Source: Trichoplax adhaerens (Eukaryota; Placozoa; Uniplacotomia; Trichoplacea; Trichoplacidae). From it: 64,000 nt of DNA. This document shows positions 33,901 to 48,900 of this stretch, one piece after another. The stretch is taken from contig NW_002060945.1 in the NCBI RefSeq assembly GCF_000150275.1, positions 2,813,172-2,877,171 of the forward strand, read 5' to 3'. Position 1 is the first letter of the stretch. Each line of letters opens with the position of its first letter. The notes under the pieces are model-generated. The model had not been told where the DNA came from, made no database searches, and saw only the letters and a list, made by a program, of their open reading frames with translations. A program made the translations under genes and the position numbers.

Positions 33901-36900
33901 CAAATAAACTTAGTGTTTGTATCAGTAAATCTATAGAATTTTACTTATGCCCAGGAGTAAGTAAATATTTACCCAATTGCATTGCTATCATTGATACATT
34001 CGTTACTTATATGTCTAATTCTGATCTCCTGCGACATACCTAGTTCAACTATTTTGTAAGAATATCCTAGAAATATGCCTTACACTTACCTCCAGAAAAT
34101 ACAACATGTGATTAGCGCTAATAGTGCACACAAAATAGCAATACCACAACCAACGTATGTTATTACGTGCAAGGTAAACGATGATGACGGTTCCTAGATC
34201 AAATTTTATAATATGCATCTGTAATACTAAAGTACTGATCGATTGTCAAAATACATACAGTATGTTTAAGTGTAAATTTGCTCTTAGTGGACTAGTCGAG
34301 CATTATTTTAGTATAATTTATGTGATTTAGAACTTACAGTTTGATTCGATATGATTAGTAGTGATGTGAATGTAGTCATATGATTGCAATAGCATACAGT
34401 TTGGCTAGCATTAGATTCTGGCCCTACTCTGCAACCAGCGGAAGACCACTTGCAGTTGCTGATTGCAGAACAAACAGAGTATATTAAATTGATTCTATTT
34501 GAAGGTATTTCTTACACTACGATATTCATACAGATCGTGTGGCAATAAAATCTTGTCAAAGACAAATGTGTTATACATATAATACTTTGAATTGCTACAT
34601 ATTACTCAAAATAATCTTCTCAAGTTACTTATAATATTAAGTAATCGTATGGTAAGCTACAGTATATACTTTATAAAAATAAGCTATAGATCTAATGTCT
34701 ATCTACAATATCACTAAATAAATTTATGGCGTTGGCTTTGTTATCGAAGTGGGGTTTTTCCGAGAAATAAATGATATTTCAAAATTACAAACAGATAAAG
34801 TGCGTTTACTCTATTACTGTAATTAAGAACAAAGAGTTAACATTTATTAATCGCTTAACCTATATACCAAGTTTAAGCAGGATTAATAATTAAGTTAGTT
34901 ATTAAACTTACAAGTAGCTTTAAATTACCTTTCAGAACAATCCCAATAAGTACATTGGCTTTGCAGTGAGTTATTTTCATTAGCGATTGCCTATTGACGA
35001 AAAGATGCATAAAATTTCTATTCTATTGTTATAAATATCTACATAATTACCCCTCTATCGCTAAGTTTTTTATAATTTTTCCGTGGTAAATTAGTATAAT
35101 ATGTTCTAATAAAAGTCTAATTATAGAGCTGACAAACTCTGCTAACATAATTTGTAAAGTTTGGATAATGTCGACTACAACATTATACAAATAATTTAAA
35201 TGTTAGATAAAATGAACATATACCCGTATATCCTATCATTCACAATATAATTAACCAATATACTAAAGATCAAAGTACGATTTACATTTTTGTTGGATAT
35301 AGTAAACCTAAATTCTGATGGTAGTGGTGTTGGTGGTTTAGGTTGAAAAGAAATGGAAAAAACTTTGGAATTAATGACCACTCGCGTAATATCGGTCCTG
35401 TGATAATCATGATTTATATACATGTTAGAATAAGTTAACATATTTTTAATAAGAAATAATTACCTATGCAATCATGATGTAATGTATATTTACACTAGAA
35501 TAACTTGAATTTAAGTTCGTGTTATTGCTGATTAAAATGGAATCAATCTAATCTAACTTGTAGGGTACTAATTTGCCGTAATCTCCAATTATTTAGAATA
35601 TTTATTTATTCTGCAGTTAAAACGGTAGAAATTTCAAAACCTGTTATTGCCAGTCGCGGAGGGAAGAATTCTATCTAGCGATGTATAGCTTGTTAAGGTA
35701 ATTTTATCGTCTATTATAAAGATAATACGAAACGGTCAAGAAATGACGGAATATCATAGATTTTTAACTACCGCAATGATAATAATCAATTACGTTATTA
35801 CAATAGACTCTTTGGCAATAATTTGATATTAAAACTGCCAAGTGCACATGATAATAAATAATTAATTGTACAACCGATGCTTACAATTTTTTCTTTGAAA
35901 TAGTTCCTTAGCCAATGAAATTACTAAGTTATCTGACGAACTACTATCTGTATTAGCTGTTGAAGTCGATAACTCGAAACCAGAAGTTGTGGTTGTATTT
36001 GTAACTTTGTATACCTTTAACTCTGTTCATATTAAATTTAGAATTTACTATTCCGAGCGAATATTAAAAACTGGATTATTTTAGCTAAATGCTCTAGAAA
36101 TTGATATACCTCAATAAGATTTAATATCATTTAATCAATATTCGCAATATAAATTAAAAGCATAGTGCGATGAAATTTAGTATTTTTAAATTTAAAGTAC
36201 GGCACGTGTTCTCTATTAAATGCTATTGCTTTTGTTAAACCTATACAAGCTAATTTTATTTTATTAGCCATACCTAATACAGGCGTTGATATAACGAATT
36301 CGGTAGTATTTTCACTTAAGACGACCTTGTCAGCCATATTTTCTAGTACGTCCATTATAGATGAGTTTCCTTGAACCGCCTGATCCAACTATAGTTCACA
36401 ATATTTCAGTTTCAAAATAATTAAGAATAGCAAAAATTAAATTCAAAATTATTAAGATTGCTAATATTTTCGCCACTATACTAATAGCACAGTAATATAT
36501 ATATTCGTTAGCTATGACAACTTTTAATATCCACCTCACCTGTTGTGAATCCTTCAGTTGATTAGCATTACTAGCATTAAGTAATTTACTTTGAACCGTC
36601 GCAAATTTCTAAGTATAGATATCAAATTTATAAATCAGACTTAGGTTTGTTTTTATAAAAGAATATACATAGCGAAAGCAAATACGACAAATTATAACGC
36701 TAATAAAATGTATGTGATTCTTGATAGCTCAAACACAAGTTAAGATATTTGAAATCATACCTATCCGTTAAAATTAGTATTAGAAGAAATGCTTCGCATT
36801 AAATTGAATAAGTTGTGTAGGAACTGTACTATAACTGATCAAATTTCAACCAAAATTCTCGTAAAGGTCTTACTTCACATATTGCTCAAGCTTAAATATC

Positions 36901-39900
36901 CTACTAGTCGGTTTTACGTTAATACTACAGTCAAATATTCAGCCAAAAAATTAATTCCTCTCGTACTTATACGCAATATTTAATTTTCATGCTTATCAAA
37001 AATGTGTAAAGATTTAAAGCTAATGACGGATAGTTTTACTCTAATCTCATAGTGTCAGCATATTTACAAACCAGAAAAAGATAATACTCTCGTGCTAATA
37101 CAGCATAGCTAGTAACAATAAATAATAAATTGAATCAATACCTAGAAATATAGATCATAGAAAATAGGACATACCTCTAGTAAAGACGGAGTTACAGTAT
37201 TAGAAACTTGATTGATTTTAGCCAAGAGATTTATTGCTACCTTCATATCGGCTCCTTTTAATCCTGACGTTAAGCTGATGGCATTATCAAGTTTATTAAT
37301 TGCAACTTGTGTTCCATTTTGTCCCTCCTTGTCTAAGGTATTACTCTATTTCGATTAACACAATATATTAGACTGTTATACGTTATTATTTATTAATCAC
37401 TGAATGTATTAAACAATTATTTACGTAAAGTTAAGTGCAATTTGAATAAAAATGTACGCTACAATATTTCATGACATAATAAAGTAACTACAATACCGCA
37501 CCGTGTTCGAGATAGCTTCAAATTGTGGCGATAAACAATTTGCTGTATTAATTCGACTCCAAACTTGGTGAGTACTGTTAAAGCTATTGCAGATACGCGA
37601 TGCTGTTCCTAAAATAGAATAAAGGCAACGTTGGATTCAACTTACTATAACGATAACCAGTCTGTTAGAAATTGATAATAAAGAAGTAATGAAAATACTG
37701 CGTGTAATTATATTAATTAGCTAGAATCTAAAATTATACAGCAATATATTATATATAGTTAGAAATAGAGTATCACTTATGATAGTCTCGGCTAAGGAAT
37801 AAGAAATTTCTTGCCATTTCTCCTATTAATTATTAACAATAGACGAAGATATGATATATAAACGAATTGAATTTTAACAGAACCTTGTGAAGGTGGTGGA
37901 CAAAACGCAGTTGCTGTTTGTCCTGAAAATGTCTTTGGCCAACGAATATCAGCTTCAATTATTGCATTGCAGTAGCTATCAATATTGTTATCTAAATATT
38001 CAAAAAATTTCCGCCAATCAACAATTGAAATACAGAAATAATTAATTTTAAAATATAAACGAAATTCCACTCTAGAATTTATTATTATCGACCACGATAT
38101 TACTATACCGTTAACAATGACTTGTGCTGCATCCGTTGTAGTGAAATTTTTTATATTAGAGATATTACATCGATAGGTGCCAGAATCGACCAAGGCTGCT
38201 TTATAAATGGTAAGTGAACTACTATTCGATATCCTCCGAATAGTATATATCGATCCTACTTTTTGACCATTTTTCAGCCACTCTATTGTTGGCACTGGCT
38301 CGCCATAACCTTCGCATCGTAGTGTGATATTAGAATCAGCTACTGTAGTGATACTCTGGGGAGATACTAAGACCTCAGGCGAGACTAGAAGTAGTTAAAT
38401 ATTTGTTGGCAAAATAAGTAACAAAATATACCATGTTATTCGTACGCTACATGATATTAGACATTCATGAATATTTGTCAAGACCAACTTATGCTAAGTA
38501 TAACTTGAATACGAATAAGTAGCCAAGTATAAACATATAAAGATAACTAACCTGCATCAAATGTTTGATAAAATATTGGTGTACTATAGGGCCCAAATCC
38601 TACTAAGGTAGAAGCGGCAACTCTTATTGAATAGTTCCTTAATGGTGTCAAATTGGTTAAAGTGTAGCGAGTAATATTGCTGGTAGTCAAATGAACTAAA
38701 ACATTTCTTCGAAAACGAGCTCTGCCAACATTGTTATATTCAATCCGATAATGTGTGATAATACCATTACGATCTGCAATTGCTGGTGGTTGCCAACTGA
38801 CCGAAACGGATGTCGATAGTGACGAACCCATCGATGCAACGATATTAATAACCGATTTTGAGGGTACTAATATGTATATATGAGCAAAATGTAATTGTTA
38901 ATACAGTACTCCATATTATAAATTAATAATACGATTACAGTTCTGAAATTGAAATTAATATCTCTGACCTGATTGTAATGTCATTATGTAAGCTAATGAA
39001 CTAAGTGGACCAATTCCAGCTGAAGTAAAACCTTGTATTGCTACGCTATACCTTGAATAATAGTCCAAATCTGTAGCAATCAACGATCTTGTATTTCCTG
39101 ATAAACTGATTTGATTTACTAAAATTGTTCTATTGCTTGTAGATCCAAGTTTTGTATTACTTAAGATTAAGTAATATCCTGATATAATACCATTCTTTTC
39201 ATTCTCTGGAATAGCCTTGAAGGCAATCATACATGGGTCAGAATGTTACTGTAACTGAAACTTTAATTTTCATAACTCTAATTATATAATTTTAAAAAAT
39301 ACGAATTATATTTTGGCTAGTAGAACATCATTAACACTAATATCGAAACTGCTTGCTTAATATAATAACACTGATTACAAATTGTAATAAATAGGGCGTA
39401 AGAAATTACAAATACCTTCCAATTTATTTTGATAGTATTGTTATTTGTTAAAGTAACAGTTGTTATGCTTGGACTTGTGGAAGGCGCTTTATAAGGTGAA
39501 TAATCAGATATTAAATTAAATTAATCGAGATATCATCAGCTAAATACAGTTTTTAATCAACGTATTTAGTAGTTTAGGTGGAATTACTTGCTCAATATGA
39601 TATCGCATACGAGAGTGCTATCACTTTTAGTTATTTTAACTATCATAGCTTGATTGCATAGCCCTTCTTTATATACTTAATATTTATTGTAATATACACT
39701 ACTGATCGATCTCTATACTTTAGACTTAAAGTACACTTTATAAATCTTTAGAGTCAAAAGAAATCAGCTTCACAAGTTTAGTAAGCCATGCGACCATCTA
39801 AAACCGTTATTCACCGATTAAATGCATATCACGTATTCGTCTGATTTACATGAATTTACTAGTAATTTCTATATAGTACTATATCCACAGAGAAAGCTAG

Positions 39901-42900
39901 AAGGATGATATTTATAATCAATTCCAAGTACTGTATATCAAATATAATAATTAGTATACATTTAGATATTATATGTTAATATTAAGATTAAAGCTAATGT
40001 AGGCAAGCTCATATCCAATTTCTGTATAAAAGGCTTCATTTACATGTAAAAATGGCCAGGTGTAGTAATTTATAATAGAATAAAATCCAAGTGATAAATA
40101 TTAATTTTATACATGCACGCGTATATCCTAGGAATACACTTGTAGGAAAATAGGATCTATAGTGAGATCCTAGTAATCATAAGTAAGATGACAGTGCTAG
40201 AGCTTGAGTGAACTAGTGATACCTGGGATTACTTTAGGCGTTAAGATAGTCGGGTGCTATTAATAGGTGATTCTAGAGATGATAGCAGTAATCTTAACTG
40301 AGACTACAGGGCACCTCGGTAAGCGGTATCTGCATGTCTCAGTAACTCGTATAAGATTGTTTCAGAATGAGGGTGACAATCATACTTAGTTAACGAGTTT
40401 GCATCTGTAGAAGCCATACTAAGTACTGGGTTGTATAAAGGAAACTACAGATTAAGTTAAGTTAGCTTATTAGTTGAATTGTCTGGAGAGAATGATTTGG
40501 CAAACAAGCTTGCCAACGTGTTGCATAGAAGGATATAAAAGGCTGGTTCCTTCCGAGAGAAGTTCAGTCGATAACCTGAGAGCTAGCTGTATGCAGTTGC
40601 GTATTGTAACATTTTATTACTGTAACATTTAGCAATACGAGTATTTATAAGTAATAAAACTATTTCTAACCGGTAAATTAATTATCAGACTAATCATTGG
40701 GGGACAAGTTTACAGCGGGCTAAAGGTAGCACTTTATTACAACATTTTATAATGAAGATTACGGCAAATATGTATTTAAGAATTACACTCATAATACGCT
40801 TACCTGCTTCATCTGTTACTGTTGTAACAGTAATACTAGGTCCAAATCCTGCTACAGTGCCAGCTTTGATGGTAAGACTGTAATTAGTATAAGCCTTCAA
40901 ATTATTAATCGTGTACGTTAAGGTACCGCCAGAAGCCGATGCCGACATTGTAACATTCGAGCCAGTAATCTTATAATCAATTTCATATGCTGTAATTACT
41001 CCATTTCGATCTGAAATTACAGGGGGCTGCCATGACAGTTTAATACCAGTCGATGATAATACTGTTGCAATGGTATTGATTGGCGTCGATGACGGAGCTA
41101 TACATATAAAAAAGTTATTCGGTTAACAGAAATAAGTATGTTACAAGAAAAACAAATTATATCGTATTTAATCATTCAAATAAATCCAATTCTATATCTG
41201 ACATAAACGTAAACATAGATGTAAGTATAAATACGTAGTTAAGGATTTCAGTTATATGTATTTAAGAATTACACTCATAATACGCTTACCTGCTTCATCT
41301 GTTACTGCTGTAACAGTAATACTAGGTCCAAATCCTGCTACAGTGCCAGCTTTGATGGTAAGACTGTAATTAGTATAAGCCTTCAAATTATTAATCGTGT
41401 ACGTTAAGATACCGCCAGAAGCCGATGCCGACATTGTAACATTCGAGCCAGTAATCTCATAATCAATTTCATATGCTGTAATTACTCCATTTCGATCTGA
41501 AATTACAGGGGGCTGCCAAGATAGTCTAATACTAGTCGATGATAACACTGTTGCAATAACGTTGACTGGCGGAGATGACGGAGCTGCGTAACAAAAATCA
41601 TACGGTTTATAATTTTACAGATCTTTGCATCATCCATCATCGAGTCATTCATGAGAAACAATTTATTAGGTAAATTAGCGGAATATATATGAACGTGACC
41701 GTATGCGAAGTCGGTCATTTTGCAAACTGCCCGGGCATTTTGCAAAATGACAATACAAGCACCAACCTGACAAACTGTTCAGAATATTCATTTAAACATT
41801 AAATCTATATTTGGTTAAGATTTATAACTTAAAATACTCACCATATTCATGAGTGGTAGCATTGACAATATTACTTTCCGGACCTGTTAAATTATATTTA
41901 ATGTTATACGGAATGACTTTATAATAGTAATACTGATCCTGTTGTAAACCAGTCGAGTAAACACTTCTTGTGGTGCCGTCAAAAATCATAACTCCCGAAG
42001 AATTTAGGCTTAAACTACGTGATGAATCAACATATATCCATTGATATAATCGGTAGCCCACTATCCCATATGATAGTGCTGGAGAATCCCAAATAATTTG
42101 AATACTTGTAGCATTATAACCCAATGCAACGATATTTCTCACCATACTTGCTGGAGCTGCAATTATGGATATATAATTAACATAGATTATACTAATATAT
42201 GAATTAGATACGGTAAGCAGAGATAAAAATTTATATTCCATCTACAATATGTATTTAAATCGTGCTCATCATAACGGATCAATTTAAGCGTTATCGCCAA
42301 CATCTCACAACAAATTGTATGAAGCTAAATCTATACTATATTTACCGCTTTCATCAGTCTGTACTGTGATAGCCATCTTTCTACCATTACCGGCAATATT
42401 TGAAGCCCATATATTAATGTTATAGTTCTGATATGGTATAAGGCTAGTTATAGTAGTGAAAGGGAAGGTTATAACACATCCATTTGATATTAAACTGTCG
42501 TAACAAGACTGATTAATCACGGTATTATTGAATTGCAGAATAATTTCCACTGTATAATTGGTTATGGTCGTATAGCCATTAAACGAAGGAGGCAACCATG
42601 AAACGTTTAGTGCGGAAGCAGTAATATTGGAAACTGTTATCTTGCTAATAGCTGCAGGAGGGACTGTAGTTATTAAATTAAAATCAAAACAATAGCTTAA
42701 AAATTAACATTTTTGATTACATTCAGATCCAAGTAATTGAAGAATATTGGAGTAATTTAATTACTGTAACTCTAGTTTTTTAATAATTTCTTAACAATAA
42801 ATTCGATATATGATTGATAATAAAGAAAAATAATTCTGAAATCATACGCGTACACCCTATGTTTAGAATGTTAATAGTACAGTTAAGAGTAGAAATCAAT

Positions 42901-45900
42901 TTCATACCCATGACAACGACGGAAATATTAGGTGATGTAGCTGAAGAGAATGCATTTTGGATCCAACAGCTATAGTTGCCAGCATCAAATAAAGTTACAG
43001 AATTAATAATCAATGTACTAGAGGCCATAGTGATGCCATCAGCTTGAAAGGAGGTCATTGTTGATGATAGACCATTATCTAATGCAGTATTATTCCTCTG
43101 CCAGATGATACTAGCAGATGGTAGACTGGAAGTATTGCAAATTAAGCGAATCATGCCACCATGAATCACTCGTAACGAAGTTGTTTGGTGCAGAATAATC
43201 GGTACAGCTAGTAATAAAGCATGAATCATAATGAGAGCTATGTGAGAGTATTGATGTTCACAACACAACAGATTTTAATAGGAAAAATAAATATTATAGC
43301 ATAACAAAAGCTGTCTAGATAATTTAAATTTATAATACAGTTCTCTTATTTATAATTTTCAATGGTTGTACAAGACTTTATTACATTTGGTGGCTCATGA
43401 ATTTAAAATATGAACAGCCTTATTGATAACTAAATGATAAACTTCCATTTTCCACTGTTACTATAATTTATAATCAAGCTCTTGCAATCCAATTGACGGT
43501 AACAGTAATTACCATGATTTTATAGTTTATAATTTTAACTACATCAAATTCGTAATATTAAAGAGATTAAAATACTTCAATACGCTCATTTGTATTTCTA
43601 TAGCCTTATGTATAAAGCCGTTACGAGATCTTATTATATGTATTAGGGTATAAGTGCGTAACATATGTACTAAAGTTGAAGATGATTATAACTATTACTG
43701 TAACTATAAAAAACAGAAGAGAACATACGCCCTTCTTACGGTAACTCTATACTAGCCTCAATAGCACTGCAAAGCTCTACTGAGATACTTTCTTTATGTA
43801 ATATTTGTGAACTGTTTTGAATTGTATAAGGTACTACATTGCCAAAAATTGATAAGTTAGATAAAATTTGTAACTATCCTGGAATAACTTTATATTTACT
43901 CGATAGCAGTTAAGATTTTAGTGAAATTTGAATGAATGCAATTAATTTTTATTATATTTTAGTACTATAACAAATATTTTTTGAGTAATAATATCCATGA
44001 TATATGTAACGCAAGTATACTAAATATTGCATTTTTTATATTATTGGCAATATAGTATTTAAAACAGCTATGCGACACTACTGAAATATGTAAAGACCCT
44101 AAAAAACTTTATTGAATGTACAAACGCTACAACGATATTGTGTAGAATTGTGTTTTTTTTTAATTAATCTCACTTACTGAAGACGTTTATCGTTGAAGCT
44201 TGGGTTAATACCGAGCCAGCAGAATTATTAAATAAGCAACGATAATCTGCCGAGTCTTTCGCTGTTACGTTTCCAATTGTTAAGCTATTCGAAACAGCAT
44301 TCGATATTGCCTGCCCACCTTTCGTCCAAGTCACAGTTGGTGAAGGTTTACCAGTTCCCTCACAAGTTAATATAACCGTTTCACCAAGAAGTACAACACG
44401 GCTTATAGGCGAAAGCAAGACGGTTGGAGGAACTATTAGCAAATAAGCAAACAATTTTGTTATTCTTTAGATACGATAAATATTTATATCATCAGCGCGT
44501 AAGACTAACATCTTCAAACAATTTATCAAGTGTCACAAACAGCTACCAAATTAAAGCAATAGAATGAGCAATAAGCAGTCCTTACTTTCAATTACAACTG
44601 TCGCGATGTTACTCGTAGCTTGTCCAATGAAGTTAACAGCTCTACAGTGATACCGACCTTCATCAGCTAATGATGAATTATTTATAGTTAGCGTACTGTA
44701 CCCAATCAAGGAAAAATACTGGTAAGCTGTTTTATTCAGCAGACTGTCATCTTTAAACCATGTAATGTTAGGATAGGGATTACTTGTACTATTACAAGAC
44801 AAAGTAATTTGCTGTCCCAAAATTTTAGTTTGATTTCTTGGCGACATGACAAACCTCGGATATGCTAGGTAGACATAGAATCAAAGTAAGGTAATCATTT
44901 TTACAGCAGTCTGAATGGTTCGTTACGTTTACTGCTAATATCAATCCGATTTAATTCTACAAAGTAACAGAACTTACTATAAACATTGATTATAGCCGCA
45001 GAACTAGTAGAAGTATCAACTTCATTTGTAGCCTGACATTTATAACGACCGGCTTCAATTCCAGACACATTAAGTAAGGCTAAAGTTGTATAACTTGATG
45101 TAGCATTAACAAATGTTACAATTTGATCATTTCTAAGCCAAATCCATGAAGATTCAGGGTTACTAGTAGCATTGCAAGACAGCATCAGCGATTGACCTTC
45201 TGTTACATTGTTGCTCTCTGGAGATACCGTGATAATAGGCTTATCTAAGTCAACCGAGAAAATAAAAGGTAATTTATCTCAAATATTAAATACGCCAATA
45301 ACATACTCGAATATTCATAATTTATAATTTATCAGTCAACTTATACGTCTTTGATAACGATTAATTGAAGCGATTATACGTAAATCCTAGCTCAAATACT
45401 CTTATATATTTCCAAATTTAAATTCTACTTTCATGGTTATACTTACAGTATACAACAACCTCTCCTATAGATCCATATATCGTTCCCATCAAATTTTTTG
45501 CTGAGCACTCATAAAATCCAGCTTGAGATACAGATATGTTAGAAATCGTTAATACGCCGTAACCATTTGACGATATTTGCCTGGCATTACTATAAGTTAT
45601 TGCTGTACTATTTTTCAACCAAATAATTTCCGGAATAGGATTGCCTGATACATTACATGTCAGTATACTAATCCCTCCTTCATTGACCACTACGTTGCTT
45701 GTTGAAGCAGTAATGACTGGCATAGCTGAAAGAAATTTAATGTTATTTTAATTCATTCATTGATTAAAATTGTAGGTTTATTTAGAGAATTTGAATGCGC
45801 TATTTTTATCTATTATGTTACTTAAATTAAAGTAGCAATTGAAAATTTATAAGATATTTTACTAGGTTGCAAGTTCCCTATTTTAATGGTATGGCATCAA

Positions 45901-48900
45901 TTTCCACTTACTGTAAACATCAATAAATCCATTACTACTACTTGCAGTACCAGCAATATTTGTAGCAGAGCATCTGTAATTGCCTATATCGGCACTAGAT
46001 AGATTATACAGCGTCAGCTCCGCATGATCTGATGATATATTCGTATAATTTATAATTTGATTATTCTTCAACCATGTCCATGTTGGTGAGGGATTTCCAG
46101 TTGCATTGCACGATAAGGTTAGAGATTCTCCGTTTGCCCTATTTTGGCTTTGTAGAGATACTGTTATCAAAGGTTTATCTAAAGTTAATAAAAGTAAACA
46201 TAAATAGAACTTAGCTTTATGGCTTACTTATATGATGTTATGATTATCATAACATCTAATTTCAATCAAAAGCTTACAATAAACGTCAACTACCGCTGGG
46301 ACCGAAGTTACATTCCCCACCCTATTGCTTGCAACACACTGATATTGTCCTGACTGACTCTTTGTTATATTCAATATTGTTAGTGTGCTACTACCATTTG
46401 CTGAATCTTGTATAGTATTACTAAAATTTACAGCAATTCTATTTCTGAGCCAGGTTATAACAGGTATAGGACGACCGATACTGTTACACGTGAGTGCAGC
46501 AATTCCTTCTTCGATAATGCCTGTATTTCTAGGTATATTTATCAGTTTCGGTAAAGCTGAAACAGGATCAAAGGACATTCATGTATTTAATTAATCTATT
46601 CTTAAATAATTCGATTTCATTACGTACCGATATTAGCTTTACTAAAACTCCAAAACATGATATATTGCTTATTGAGTAATTTAATTGCACCTTTAGATAT
46701 AATACAATATACAAACATCTAAACTAGCAAGTTTGTGTATCTCGAACTTACTATAAACATTGACAGTCACCGATCTACTTATATGACTTCCGATTACATT
46801 CGTTGATTTACATGTATATTTTCCAATTCCGATCGTTGATATGTTAGCAATAATTAATTGACCATATCCATTTACTGATGTTTGAATAATGTTGCTCATT
46901 GCAACTAATATATCATCCTTATACCAAGAAATAATTGGCGTTGGATAGCCGGTACTATTACACGATAGAGTAATAGTATTACCCTCAACCACTTCCGTAT
47001 TATTTAATATACTCACTACTCGTGGATAAGCTATAAAACATAATTGATAGGCTATATTACTTATAATTTTTTATGTATCGAAAAATTATAAATGCAATGT
47101 ATAGTAATTTAAGACCGAAACAAGGTCTACATTAAATTTTATCATCTAAAGTAACCGTGATCTACGAAAAACTTACTGTATATATCAATTATGCTCGAGC
47201 TGCTTGAACTGCCAGCGATATTTTCACCAAGACACCGATAAATGCCTACATCTATCCTAGACACGTTCAGTAACGTCAGTGTAGTATAACTAAGCGATGA
47301 TGTATTCATAAAGCCAATAATACTTTGACCATTTTTCAGCCATGTCAAAGTGGGCGAAGGATTTCCAGTTGCATTGCAAGATAATGTTACTGATTCACCA
47401 TGCGTCATGTTATAATTCCGTGGAGATACCACAACTACTGGCTTAGCTGTTATAGTAATAATAAGACAATGCAAATTTAATATAGCGGTATGATCAAATA
47501 CCACGCTAACTGAAGATGCTCGATAAGCCCACTTGTATAATACTGTACATTCCAGAATTGAAATTCGATGAACAGTATAGAAATTGCATAAATTATTTTC
47601 AACAAAGTACCTTACTATAAGGTTTATCATAAAATACTAAACGATAACAATCATCAAAAGCTGTAACGTCAGCAAACACTTACTGTACACGTCGATGATT
47701 CCAGTACTACTCGTAGAGCTACCAATAGTATTTTCAGCACGGCATTGATAACTGCCTACATCCAAACTAGACACATTCTGTAGCTTTAACGTAGAATAAG
47801 CAGAAGACGACGAATTCGTATAATCAACGATAGTTTGGTTGTTCTTAAGCCATATCCATGTAGGATAAGGATTTCCGGTTGCATTACAAGATATTATTAT
47901 AGTATCGCCTTCCGTTTTATTTAAGCTAAGTGGCGATAAAGTAACCACTGGCTTATCTTTTATAACAGAATAGAGTTATATTAATTATTAAACTTCATTT
48001 AAACTAATTTATCTTTAATACAGAGAAAACAATAAACCGAGGACTATTTGATATATCGGACTAAATAGAATCAATTCTACTGTAGTAGTTTAATAATATT
48101 CACTATAAATTTTGATACATACAAAGTACATCAACGCCTATAGGATTTGCATACGCGGTTCCTACTAGATTTTCAGATTCACATTGATAAAATCCAGCTT
48201 GTGATCTTGATACATTTGTAATCGTCAGTTGGCCATTACCACGCACTGAAATCTGGGCTATATTACTAGAATTCAACGTTACCCTGTTCATTTGCCATTT
48301 TACGACAGGTATAGGATTACCGGAACTGTTACAAAATAATGTAATACTGTCACCTTCGACTACAGTTAAATTAACAGTTAAGCTTGTTAACTTTGGTAGA
48401 CCTATTGATTTTAACATTAGAAAAATCTCCTTAAAATTGTATTTCGTTGTAGGTATTCCTTAATTAGTGATTCATATAATGTTAGTAATACATTAGTACC
48501 CAATTTTAAAAAAAGAACGCCATATTACTCATTAAACATTGCTACTACCTGTATCTGTATATGCTTCGACTATTTTTCTCATTTTATGTACTTACTGTAA
48601 ATATCGACCTCTCCAACGTTGCGGATATCAGCGCCAATGTAGTTCTCAGCCTTACATTTATAATAACCAACTTCACTACTAGAAATATTATTTAGAGACA
48701 GTGTGCTATAGCTCGAAGATGATAAGTTAACATAGCCACTAATAGCAGTATCATTCATAATCCATGTCCAGACTGGCAGAGGATTTCCACTGGCATTACA
48801 GGATAATAACGCTGACTGTCCTCCCGTGAAGTTAAAATTTCGCGAAGAACTTACGAATTTGGGTTTATCTAAACGTAGTCGAAATTAAAATAAACAATTA

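Larger units (their letters stand above)
38552..42663 (-). other. Adhesion GPCR exons 17-23: six FN3 domains
   Basis: FN3 domains at 42346-42663, 41842-42156, 41290-41583, 40804-41097, 39416-39486 joined to 38969-39215, and 38552-38866. Typical strings are SWQPP-I-DRNGVIT-YEI-Y, TNYSL-I-A-T-AGFGP and T-DEAG. Five domains are single phase 1-1 exons. The fifth is split after its conserved Trp (INWK) by a phase 0 intron. Domains three and four are nearly identical. The 1.3 kb intron between 40803 and 39487 carries an LTR-like sequence. The donor after 38969 is the weak GTCAGA. Confidence 0.87.

Noticed and set aside
38070-38108. Intron between Ig15 and HormR (GTATAG...TCTAG)
   Set aside because: It would be under 40 bp and the frame is open across it; a single 501 bp exon is simpler, though not proven.
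41503-41745. Minus-strand ORF of 80 codons next to an FN3 exon
   Set aside because: It overlaps the acceptor end of the FN3 exon in another frame and runs into the intron; no coding signal.
46385-46594. Plus-strand ORF of 69 codons
   Set aside because: Antisense shadow of an Ig exon (46278-46556).
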